Shown piece by piece: positions 42,564 to 53,026 of a DNA stretch of 64,000 nucleotides (its first letter is position 1; every line of letters begins with the position of its first letter). The notes under the pieces were generated by a model, which was not told the DNA's origin, did no database searches, and was given only the letters and a program-made list of their open reading frames with translations. A program made the position numbers and the translations under genes. Location: the NCBI GenBank assembly GCA_000151295.1, contig GG745330.1:337225-401224 (forward strand), read 5' to 3'. This stretch comes from Allomyces macrogynus ATCC 38327. Lineage: Eukaryota > Blastocladiomycota > Blastocladiomycetes > Blastocladiales > Blastocladiaceae.

Positions 42564-43363
42564 CGAGGTGGGGCGTGTGCGAGGGGCATGGGTCGTAAAA
42601 TTGCAGTTGGTTTCGAATTCGTGTCGCAGTGAAGCGGACCGTGGCCGCTTGGAATTGATTCCCAGTTTTCTGTGTTGTTGTCGTTGACCATGTCGCGCGG
42701 TGCCATGGCATGAATATTTATTTGTTGACTTTGAAGCCCTCAAAGTAAGTAATTCGTGCCGTGCCCATGTCGCACGGCCACACTGACCAGACTTCTGATA
42801 CCGTTCTGATTCAGATTCTCTGGAACGCGTCGAGAGCTGGTCATTGCGGTAATATTTCGCGACCCGACGAGCGGTTCCCATCCCTTCACGATTTGAGCCC
42901 CGGCAGAAACGGGGCTTTTCCCGGCTGGAAGGTGGTTCAGCAACGACACCAGACGGTGGGTCTGTTGGTCGCGCAACCAGCACGTGGACTGCATTTTTGT
43001 TAATGGCGCGACCCAAAATTTCGTTTTGAGCCTGACAAATCAGCCCAACAGCGCAGCACAGCGCAGCCGTCCATAACGATGACCTGATCGCGCCGTCAAG
43101 TTGCGCACTCCATTGCTCGGTGCTTTGTACAAGGCAAAAAATGGCTGACCAAGACGGCCCAACCAGATGGTGACTGGGACGCTTCGCCCCGAGCTGGACC
43201 ATGAACTCGGGCCTATAAAAGCTGGGCTCCCCTCCACGGACCGGCCTTGCGCTCCTCCCCTGCTCTCGGAATCTGTTTTGGGACCAGCCCCGCTCTTGCT
43301 TTGCTCGACTCTCCTTTTCTCTGCACGCTACCAAGCTCGCTCGACCCCAATCGACCTACCAGC
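42564..43363. other. Intergenic region upstream of cystathionine gamma-lyase
   Basis: About 800 bp with no convincing gene. It contains a stem-loop at 42896-42916 (AGCCCC stem, 9-nt loop, GGGGCT, then T run), and at 43214 a TATA box. A 304-codon minus-strand frame covers most of it but has no recognisable protein character. Confidence 0.55.
43214..43220 (+). promoter_or_regulatory. TATA box of the cystathionine gamma-lyase gene
   Basis: TATAAAA, 150 bp before the ATG, in GC-rich DNA. Confidence 0.65.
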
Positions 43364-45089
43364 ATGGCCTCGCCCAAGTACTTCGACACGTTCCGCGGCC
43401 TCGGCACCGACGCCGTGCACGCCGGCCAGGACCCGGACCCGGTCACGGGCGCCGTGATCCCACCTATTTCGCTCTCGACCACGTTTAAGCAGCGCGCCGC
43501 AGGCCAGGACTCGGTGCGTCACTTTTGACCCTATTTGTTTGCGCGGGATGCTGTGTGGCGAGCTGTCTGGCCGGTGCTCCGCGAGGAGGACCTCGTCAAC
43601 CACTGCAGTCGGCTCCGTTGTGTGGGTCCTGCCGCGGTTGTGAGGCCAATTTTTGGGGCCGGGACATGGGGGCATGGCGCTGCGGCGTCGGTGTGCGCAC
43701 CAGTCGACGTCGTCGTCTTTGCGCTCGTCCTCGAGTCGGTCGTGTGACTTGGTGGTGATCATCGGGGTGGAGGACAGAAGCGCGGCGGCGACGACGTTGG
43801 TGGCGGCAACCGCGCCACCACTTTCGGGTTTGGCGGTGGGTGGCAGCGCGGATACGCCCGTGCATTGACCCCGGCTTGTGTTGCCGTTGTGCCCTGTCCT
43901 ACGTGGACGAAAGACGGGACCCGACTTGATCCGCTCGCCCTGCCGCCCTTTCCCGGCGCTGGCAGGCCGCCGTGTCCGCATCAGTTTGCCAGAGCCCGGT
44001 CGACTGACCCATCACTTGACAATCGGAAAATCATAGGGCTACGACTACTCGCGCAGTGGCAACCCGACGCGCAAGGCCTTTGAGACGGCCGTTGCGGCGC
44101 TCGAGCATGGCAAGTATGGTCTGGCCTTTGCGTCAGGCTCGGCAACGACGGCGACAGTCGTCGCGAGTCTGCCCAAGGGTTCGCACATTGTCTCGGTCAA
44201 CGACGTCTACGGCGGCACCTACCGCTTCTTCACCAAGGTCGCGCCGACGCTCGGCTACTCGACGACGTTTGTCGACCTGGCTGACCCGGCCAACGTTCTC
44301 TCGGCGATTCGCCCGGACACGCGGCTCGTCTGGATCGAGACCCCGACCAACCCGACCCTGCGTCTCGTCGACATTGCCGCCGTCGCTGCCCACGCGCACC
44401 GCGCCAACAAGGACATTATCGTCGTTGTCGACAACACGTTCCTCTCGCCCTACTTCCAGCAGCCGCTCGCGCTCGGCGCTGATGTGGTCGTGCACTCGGT
44501 GACCAAGTACATCAACGGCCACTCGGACGCGGTCATGGGTGTTGCCGTCACGTCGCGCGACGACCTCTACGAGAAGCTCAAGTTCTTGCAAAACTCGATT
44601 GGTGCCGTTCCCTCGGCGTTTGACTGCTTCCTGGCCAACCGCGGGCTCAAGACGCTGCACGTGCGCATGGCGCAGCACGCGCGCAATGCTGCTGCCGTGG
44701 CCGCTGCGCTCGAATCGTCGCCGCTCGTCGAGAACGTCATCTACCCCGGGCTCAAGTCGCACCCGCAGCACGAGCTGGCCAAGCGCCAGATGCGCGGGTT
44801 TGGCGGTATGATCTCGTTCCGGATCAAGGGCGACCTCGCCACGTCGAACGCGTTCCTGCGCCATCTCAAGTACTTTACGCTCGCCGAGTCGCTTGGTGGA
44901 GTTGAGTCGCTCGCGGAACTGCCGGCCGTCATGACGCACGGGTCGGTCGCGCCCGAGGACCGTGCTGTGCTCGGTATTACCGACACGCTCCTGCGGCTGT
45001 CAGTCGGAATTGAGGAGACCGAGGATCTGGTCCAGGACGTGCTCCAGGCGCTGCTTAAGGCGAGCCAGCTCGGCAAGGCCAAGCTGTAA
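43364..45089 (+). CDS. CYS3: Cystathionine gamma-lyase
   Basis: Exons 43364-43513 and 44037-45089 give 400 aa, matching fungal and animal enzymes (394-405). The PLP enzyme cleaves cystathionine to cysteine, 2-oxobutanoate and ammonia in reverse transsulfuration. Motifs: GTDAVHAGQDPDPVTGAVIP, YDYSRSGNPTR (phosphate-contacting Tyr and Arg), FASGSATTA, the PLP-binding Asp in VVDNTFLSPYF, and the Schiff-base lysine in HSVTKYINGHSD. LGGVESLAELPAVMTH and LRLSVGIEETEDL complete the C-terminal domain. The intron is 523 bp, about six times the typical length here. It holds no missing domain, because the spliced protein is already full length. Its product 2-oxobutanoate is the substrate made also by the next gene, ILV1, so the two neighbours share a metabolite. 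Confidence 0.94.
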
Positions 45090-46591
45090 GTTGGAGGGGA
45101 TGCTTGTCTTGGTTTCCCTTTTTTTTGTTGTGTCGTTTCCTGGTGGTTTGGGTCCCATTTTTTTCCCAGACACAGCGGCGCGCGCCGCCCCCGGTGGAGA
45201 AGGGGGGCCAGATTGACCTAGAGCATGCGCGCGCGTTCCGTTCCTTTTGCTAACCATTGCGAAGTGATTACCTTGGCGGAGGGCCGTGGGGGGAGGGGGG
45301 GGGGGGGTGTAAATACAGTCCAAAAATTCTCGGCCATTTCTCTTGACTGGCTTCGCTTGAACAACTCGATGAACCTTGCGGCGAGGCCTCGCTCTTCAAG
45401 CAAGCTCCCAAAGAGGACAACGACTGCAACGACACGGAAGAAGGGCCGCAATTTTGCGATAATATTTTTCTGCTCCCACCGCTCTGCTCCGCTTTGCCTC
45501 GCCAACCAAAGTCTCGCTGCCGCCCGCGCAAGCGAGGAGGGACCGTGGACGTGTGGCGACGTGCACGCACCCTTCACAGCGTTGCATCGAAATGCGTCGC
45601 GCCCGAAAAGCAAGGAGAAAACAAATCGCCCACGAGGACACATTTCGGCAAGCACGCTGCACGGACTTCTGCTCACTGCGCGTCCGGGACCGGGCCACGC
45701 CGGCACGTCGCCGCGCCGATAAAGCAGAATCAACTGCGGAGAGCGACGAGGGCACGGCAGTCGGCAGCGCGAAATGATCAGGAAACAGTCACGCGCACGT
45801 GGGAGAGACGCGTGGGCGGGGCCCTGCACGACCTGCACAACAGCATCCGCGCACCACGACGACGTCCGTGATCGCAGCCGGGGGCGGGCAACGCCGTCGC
45901 GAGAGTATATAAAGTCGTGCAGTCGGCCGCTTTCTGCACGGGCACCTCCTCGCTCGACCGGCCGACAGTGCACGACAGTTGCGGAACCGTGCCATCCCAA
46001 CATCAAGTCGCCAGTCAACAGCTTCAACGCCAGCCCAAAGCTGTCTGCCCGCGACTCTTCACGCCTCGGCTCGCAGCGACTTGATCCCGCTCGTCGTGTC
46101 GTAATCTCATTGCAGCGTGCTGATCCAGCTCGGCCCCGCACGCGCCGCCGCTACGCTGCAGCAAGTCTCGTCCGCGTCGTGCAGAAGGCGATCGAGCAAG
46201 AGAAAGAGCTCTGCCCGCGCGCATCCTCGCCGATCCTTGCCTCGTGTCCGCTGCGCGACGTGCTTGTGCCCGGCGCCGCCGTGTCCTGCGCCCCAACGTG
46301 CTGAAAGCGCTGTCTCGCCGCCCTTGTCTCGTGTCCCGCGTGGGTCCCACCGGCTTGGACTCTCGGCTCGATCGTCTCTTGGTCAACTTGAAACAGGATT
46401 GCGTGTTGTTGGCCATCCCGCCGCCATCGCAAATCCCAACCTTTTTCTGGGGTCGCTCGTTTGTCGTTTGGCCAAACAGCACGCTTGGATCGTGATCCGA
46501 AACGCAGGAACAGCAGTGTTTGCCCTCAGCGGCCGAAATCTCCCGCTGCGATCCCCGCGCGCGCCCGTCTCCCGCCTTGCAATTACCCACC
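45090..46591. other. CYS3 3' flank and long ILV1 promoter/leader
   Basis: No protein gene is seen. There is a G13 tract at 45295-45307. A TATATAAA box lies at 45906. From there to the ILV1 ATG at 46592 the + strand contains no ATG triplet at all over about 680 bp. Confidence 0.65.
45906..45913 (+). promoter_or_regulatory. TATA box, probable ILV1 promoter
   Basis: TATATAAA in GC-rich context, 679 bp before the ILV1 start codon. It implies a long leader, or a 5' UTR intron that I could not place. Confidence 0.55.
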
Positions 46592-49339
46592 ATGACCGAC
46601 AAGGGACCCGCTCGCAGCCCTCAATCTCAAGCTCTGGCGCCCGCTGGCGCTGTTGCTCGCTCGACGACGGCCGCCAGCACCGAAGCTCTCCAGGCTCTCC
46701 ACGGTCCCGCCAACACGCACTTGTCGTCGGCCCCCTCCACGTCTTCCTCCTCGACTACCCCCTCCACAACGACTTCTTCCCGTACGAAACCCGCCGAGGA
46801 CTTGACCGGCGGCCCTACCACGACTCCATCTCATTCCAACCCCGCCGAATACTCTGCCGGCGGCCTCTTTGCTCCTCCCCTCGGTTTCCCATTCGGCGCG
46901 CCCGCATTTGACCCGAACGTGCCCGGCACCGCCGCCATGCAGCAGCAGCACCTGTTCTCGCACCTCTCCACGTCGCGCGGCAGCCCGATGTCGAGCTCGC
47001 CCGGCTCGAGTCCGACCTCGTCGCCGTCGCCATCGACCGGATTCTACTTTGCCGCCCAGCCGCCGGCGCCGTTTGCGTGGCCCACGCCGCTGATCCGCCG
47101 CGACTCGGCGTCAGGGCCGACGCGCAAGGACATCAAGCGCGCAACGACCGACGCGACCGACGGCAAGGACTTGGACTACCTCAAGCTCATTCTCAATGCG
47201 CGCGTCTACGATATTGCCATTGAGTCGCCATTGACTTATGCGACCAACTTGTCGCTGTACGTAGTGATAATGGGTGCCAGTGTGCTGGAAAGAAATGGAT
47301 GGGGCGCGACGCGCTCTTGTCCCGCACGAGAGGAAGTTCGTCTCGCACGACGCCGACTGACTGACTGATCGATCCATTGTCGCTTTCGTGGCGTTGGTGT
47401 ATCTAGCAAAACCAACAACAAGATTTTGCTCAAGCGCGAGGACATGCAGCCCGTGTTCTCGTTTAAGCTTCGCGGCGCCTTCAACAAGATGTACGCCGGC
47501 ATCGGCCTCAACGACGCGTCGCGAGCGATAATTCGCGTGATCCTGACTGCGACCTCCACGCGTCGCGTAGGTTCAACCTGACGCCCGAAGAGCGCGCTCG
47601 CGGTGTTATTGCCGTCAGTGCCGGTGCGTGCGACTCCTTGATTAACTTGGCCCACTCGAATAGTTTGCTCACTGCTCGCGTTTTCCGTCTCTAGGCAACC
47701 ACGCGCAAGGCGTCGCCCGTACGCTTTTTCCATTTCGCGCTCGGCACCCGCGGCACGTACCCAAACTGACCACTCTATTTTGTACGGCATGCCTCCAGTC
47801 GCCGCGCAGAAACTCGGCATCAAGGCCACCATCTGGTCCGTCTTTTCCCCCCTTGATCAACACCATGATGCCGACCGACCCTGACGCTCACCACTCGCGT
47901 TCACACACACACACACACACACACCCTCCCTGCAGCATGCCCGTGTTTGCGCCCGACATCAAGGTTAAGAACGTGCGTCGACTCGGGTCCGAGGTCGTGC
48001 TGTGCGGCAACGACTTTGACGAGTCCAAGGCCGAGATGCTGCGGCTCGCCGAGGCGCGCGGGCTCACGATCATCCCACCGTTTGACGACCCGCTCATCAT
48101 TGCGGGGCAGGGCACGGTCGCCGTCGAGATTCTGCGGCAAGTGCGGCAGGAGCGGCTCGACGCGATTTTCGTGTGCGTTGGCGGCGGCGGTCTGCTCGCG
48201 GGGATTGCCGCCTACGTCAAGCGCATTCGGCCCGAAGTCAAGGTGATTGGCGTCAACACGGTCGACTCGAACGGCATGTTTGAGTCGATTCAGCACGGCG
48301 AGCAGGTCGCGCTCAAGGAAGTCGGCTTGTTCAGTGATGGCAGCGCCGTGCGCGTCGTCGGCAAGGAGACTTTCCGCCTGTGTAACGGTACTTTGATTTT
48401 ACATGTTTGTCCACCTTGATTGATCTCACCCGGCTCCACCTGCGATGATTAGCATTGGTCGACGACATGGTGCTCGTCAATACGGACGAAATCTGCGCGG
48501 CCATCAAGGACGTGTTCACCGACACGCGCTCGATTGTCGAGCCCGCCGGCGCGCTCTCCGTCGCCGGGTGCAAGAAATTCCTCGCGCAGAACCCGCACAT
48601 TCAAGACGGCGTGTTTGCGTGCGTGCTGTCGGGCGCCAACATGAACTTTGACCGGCTGCGGTTCGTCGCCGAAAGGAGTCGGCTCGGCGAGGGCGCCGAG
48701 GCGATGCTGTCGGTGATCATTCCCGAGCAGCCCGGCGCGTTCTGGCGGCTCTACTCGGCCATCTACCCGCGCAACGTGACGAGCTTTGCCTACCGGTTCA
48801 AGGACACGCACGAGGCGCATATCTTCATTGCGTTTGAAGTGTCGAATGGCCGTGCCGAGGCGCAGGAGGTGATTCGCCAGATTGAGTCGGACGGGATGGC
48901 GGACATAGCCGCGGCGTCGGCGACAGCAGCAGCAGCCGCGTCGACGGAGCTCGGTGCGGTGCCCATGGACGTCGACGTGGACCCGAAATCCCGGCCCATC
49001 CGCATGCGCGCGCGCGACATTACCGACAACGAAATGGCCAAGACTCACGGGCAGTACCTGTTTGGCGGGCGGTCAGCGACCGTGACCAACGAGCGACTGC
49101 TGCGGTTCGAGTTCCCGGAGCGGCCGGGCGCACTGAGACGGTTCCTGTCGCTGCTCGAGAGCGACTGGAACGTGTCGCTGTTCCACTACAGGAACCACGG
49201 ATCCGACATTGGCCGCGTGCTTGTCGGCATGCAGGTGCCGCCTGGGTCGGAGACCAAGTTTGCGCAGTTCTTGGTCGCGCTCGGGTACCCGTACGTGGAC
49301 GAGACGCACAACGAGGTCTACCAGGAGTTCCTCAAGTAA
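46592..49339 (+). CDS. ILV1: Threonine deaminase (biosynthetic)
   Basis: Seven exons: 46592-47256, 47407-47490, 47571-47623, 47695-47718, 47799-47835, 47936-48387 and 48453-49339 (2202 nt, 733 aa). It dehydrates threonine to 2-oxobutanoate, the first step of isoleucine synthesis, normally in mitochondria. The PLP-lysine box is [14 protein letters not shown]; then [12 protein letters not shown] (assembled from three exons, one of only 24 nt), [16 protein letters not shown] and [11 protein letters not shown]. Two C-terminal ACT-like regulatory segments follow ([15 protein letters not shown] and [15 protein letters not shown]), through which isoleucine inhibits the family. The N-terminal 190 residues are disordered Ser/Pro/Thr and do not look like a normal mitochondrial presequence. 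An Ala-rich insert with MDVDVD separates the two regulatory units. Confidence 0.94.
47901..47924. repeat. (CA)12 microsatellite in an ILV1 intron
   Basis: TCACACAC repeated for 24 bp within intron 5, just upstream of the polypyrimidine tract and the CTGCAG acceptor. Confidence 0.9.
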
Positions 49340-50040
49340 CGGCGCCGCTGCGGAGCTGAAGCTTCTGCGCGTGGGGTGCGCGGGTCGTTTGGGAGTGTCG
49401 GTGTGTTGCGGGCGCCGTTGAGCGCCATTTCGTTTCCATTCATTTGATTAGCATCTTGCCGCGTTGTTTGTGTTGAATATCCACCCATTCCGATTGCTCT
49501 GTGTGCTTGGGTGCTTGGGTCTCGTGGGTCGGCCAGGATCTGCCAGGATCGCGGGGGCGGCAGCCGCTCTGGGGCCGCTCGCGTGCAAGTCTTTACCGCG
49601 TCGCAGCACGTCGCGCACCACTGTCTCGCAGTGGTCGTCGGCCTGTATCGCGCTTCCGCGGTTCGACGGCGTCGGGCGTGGCCAGGCAGCGACCAAGTCG
49701 GTCGACTCGGTGCGGGTCCTTGTCGTCCCCATTGGCCGCGCAGCGCGCGCCTCGCCGCTCCGAGCAATACACCACTCCTCCGCTTTGTTCATCCTGTTGG
49801 CGACCCGGCGCACCGCCCGACCGGCACATCCGACAAGTCCAAGCGCTGGCCATGGCCGGTGTTCCCAGTTTGACTGACTGCAATCGTCGCACTGCCGCTC
49901 CCGCACTTGCCGCACTCGACACCGGCCGCGACCTCGCTGCTCGTCGCCGACGCTGTCGCCGTGCCCTGGCGCCGCCACTACCAAACTCGGACCGCGTGCT
50001 GGATCCGGCCATCTCTATCTCGCTGTCGTCTCGCTCGAAG

Positions 50041-51997
50041 ATGCGGCGCCTCCATTGCTCGCATCCGCTGCGTCCGCGCCGGCGACCTGTTGCTGCTCGC
50101 CGGACACCGTCAGTCCCTTCTGCAACGATACTGCTGCTGCTGCTGCTCCTGGCCGTATTCGCTCTCGTCGTGATGCCCGCGCTGCCAGTCCATGCTCAAC
50201 CTCGACTTGCCGGCGACCTCAGCACGGCCGCCAACGAATGCCTGCGATACGCTAATGCCTCGGCCACGTTCTGCAACCCGCAATCGTCGCCGGCCTACAA
50301 TTGCCAGGCGTGCCTGCCAGCGTCGTTTGATTGCATTCCGACGCTCTCGTGCCCTGCCGTATGTTGGTTTTTTTCGGTGGCAATGGATGCACCAGTCTCG
50401 GCCATCGTTTTCTGATCACTTCATGCCCGTCCAGTACCCATCCTCGGCCACGGCCGACAACCTGTTCTACCTGACCGGCCGCACCTTCGACAAGTCGTGC
50501 GTCATGAAGCGCGTGCAGTCGTGCACCACCAAGTCGTGCTACGTTTGCGACAGCCAGTGCCAGCGCGCGCTACGCGATAACGGCATCTGCGCCATTGGTA
50601 TGCTCATTGAAATGATTGATGGATGGCGTGGTTCCGCGCGTGGGACCGGTGCGGTTTACCGCCATGGGCCATGAATGGCGCGAACTGACCGCGCCAATGG
50701 ACTCTGCACAGATTTGATTCCCATCGCCTCGCCCCCCGGCGACAATGGCGCGAGCACGAGCACGGCGCCGAGTGTCATGGCCGTTCCGAGAACTGCTACG
50801 ATCAACACGGCGGTCCCGACGGCCACGTCCGGCACGAGCAAGGATGCGGTCGCCAACACGTCTGAATCGTTTTGGGACTCCTACAAGTGGCCGATTGTCG
50901 TTGGTGGCGCGATCCTGATGTGCGGGCTCATTTTCGCGGCCGTTTACTGGCGCGTGCGGTCCAAGCGGTCGGCCGATTCGGCCAAGGCCGTGGCCACCGT
51001 CGCCGCGTCCATTTCGTCGCTGCACAGCGGCCCGCCGCAGCCCAAGACTTCGACGGCGACGCTGCCATCCGGCGTGGGGATCCCGACACGGCCGTACCGC
51101 CCTTCCGGATCAGCTCGCCCGACCTCGCACATGTCGGGCGCGTCGTCGTTCCAGCTCATGCAGGACCTGGCCAACCCGCCGCGGTCGTCGGGTGAAGTCT
51201 CGAGCCACGCTGACGCCGTCAGCCAGCGCATTCTCGCGCAGCTCGACCTCGAGGCGAGTGCGACGGGCACGTTGAAGCGAATTGGAAGTGCGCCCGTCGG
51301 AGCGCTCGCGACGGCCGGAAGTGCAGTTGCTGCGCAAGCGTCGTCGTCGCGCGCGTCACTTGGCGACGTGCGGCACGCGACTCCACGGCACGTGCCGCTC
51401 GCGGCGAGCATTGAGCCAGACCCGCCATCGTCGCGGTCCATCAACATTTCACTCGAGACCAGCGACGCGTCGGCTGCACGGCACGCCAACGCTTCGAGCA
51501 CGACCGTCCCGCTGGTCCTTGGCATGCAGCCGAATATGCACGCTTCCGGCGCACCGGTTCCGCGTATCCACCCGATTTCCTCGTCCACGTACGCGGCTGG
51601 CAGCAGCAGCAGCGGTGTTGGCACGGGTAGCCCGCTCGGTCGCCCGGAACCTGCCATCACGCAGTACGAGGCGACGCTGCTCGGCACTGTCTTCCGCAAC
51701 AATTTGCTCAGCAAACCCGCGGGCAACGCCGAGCCCGCGGTCGCGCGTGGCGCCGGCGTGGTTCCGCACACGGACCTCTACTCGCCGCCGATTCTCGAGG
51801 CCATGCCCGTCCCGCCCACGCCGGACCCGCCAAGCTCGTCGTCCGAGGGCTCGCGGCCACCAATGGCGAGGCCAGCCCTCATCGACCGGTTTGCGCGGAC
51901 CTACTCGGATGCGACCATGACGTCGCCTGCGAGCGTTTTGAACGCGTATACGTACGGGTCCGATGAGGAGACGACGATGCCACAGCGGCCGCGCTGA
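50041..51997 (+). CDS. Type-I membrane protein with Cys-rich ectodomain and Ser-rich cytoplasmic tail
   Basis: Exons 50041-50358, 50435-50597 and 50712-51997 give 588 aa. A basic leader and a long hydrophobic core (ILLLLLLLAVFALVVM) form a signal peptide. An ectodomain of about 110 residues has some 14 Cys in pairs such as NCQACLPASFDCI and KSCYVCDSQCQ, ending at a Thr/Ser/Ala-rich stalk. One transmembrane helix (WPIVVGGAILMCGLIFAAVY) is followed by basic residues and a tail of about 310 residues rich in Ser, Pro and Ala. This layout is that of a cell-surface sensor or adhesin-like protein, as in fungal wall-stress sensors, but no named domain is recognised. The start ATG is the first before the signal peptide. 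Confidence 0.7.
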
Positions 51998-52096
51998 GCG
52001 GGTGGACAAGGTCGCATGTCTGCTGTTCTTTTCATTTGTTGTTCGTATAGAATCATTCCAGCATCGCTTTTCCCATGCAGGCCCGCCGCGCTTGCT

Positions 52097-52110
52097 CCCC
52101 CCCCCCCCCC
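52097..52110. repeat. C14 homopolymer
   Basis: A C14 run 100 bp after the stop codon of the type-I membrane protein gene, on the sense strand. Confidence 0.95.
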
Positions 52111-52349
52111 TGTAAATCCATTGCTGCTCTAGCGTTTGGTGCCCGGTTTTTGTATTTGTAAACACGCGACTTTGCCTGCCTGCCCTGGGCTTTCCTGCGG
52201 TTTGCTCGGGGTTCTATCGGCACTCTGCAGCAAATATCACATCGCCATCTCAAAGGTATTAAAGGGCAAGTACCAGCACCAACTTTTGGATAATCAAGAC
52301 AGAAACAAGACACACAAGGCAATAAATATCAAAACAAGCAATAAACGGC

Positions 52350-52662
52350 TTAGGCCGTGACGGTCGCGGCGCCAAACGTCACGGTCGTGCCCTCATCGTC
52401 ATCGCGCTGGAAGTCGTCCGGGTCGTAGATAACGCGAATGATGAGCGAGCAGCTTGGGCACTGTGCCACTTCCTCGCCGTCAAAGAGCTCTTCCTAAATA
52501 CCGAGCGAAATTAGTCTCAAGCATGATGATTGAGCATGACGCGAAGAAAATGCTCACCTCGGTGATTTGAAACTTGTCGCCGCACGGGCACGGGTAAAAG
52601 TAGGTGCGCAACTCCTCGTCGAAATCAAAGTCCTCGATCTCAATCTCGTCGTAGAAGGACAT
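52350..52662 (-). CDS. DPH3: DPH3/KTI11 CSL zinc-finger protein
   Basis: Exons 52662-52558 and 52493-52350 give 82 aa, the same length as the yeast protein. Dph3/Kti11 carries one iron or zinc in four Cys and supplies electrons to Dph1-Dph2 in diphthamide synthesis on EF2; it also supports Elongator. Residues read [17 protein letters not shown], then [13 protein letters not shown] with the first Cys pair, and [16 protein letters not shown] with the second. The 64-bp intron falls after ITE (GTGAGC to TTTAG). It is divergent from HEN1, with 364 bp between the start codons. Confidence 0.95.
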
Positions 52663-53026
52663 GGGCAATTCGGTGACGCAATCTTGGGCAACGGCGCGTG
52701 AGCGGGCGGGTGAAAGGAATGGACGCGGCGAGACGAGTCGCCTGATGCAGGTGCAGGTACGCGCGGCGCTTATTCAACTGCAGCAGGTCCGGCGCACTTA
52801 TGATGGACGGCCGCCGCGATATTCGATGGACGTGCGAGCGGATTGATGGAAGACGAGGCGAGTCGCGGCACGCGAGGCGCAGCGTTGGCCGTGGTCTGAC
52901 TCAAACAAACGTGCCTGAACGTTGCAAGTCTCTTGACAGCGCTGGTCTTCAACGTCGCTGCTGCTGCTGCTGATTGGCACCAACTGCGACATGACTTGAG
53001 GAATCCATGAGCCAAGCACAGTTACA

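Noticed and set aside
42420..43334. 304-codon minus-strand frame between the BTB and CYS3 genes
   Set aside because: It overlaps the 3' end of the BTB gene and the TATA box and leader of CYS3, with no protein-like motif.
45218..46141. 307-codon minus-strand frame upstream of ILV1
   Set aside because: It is a GC-rich chance frame that crosses a G tract and the TATA box, and its composition is dominated by Arg, Ala and Ser with no motif.
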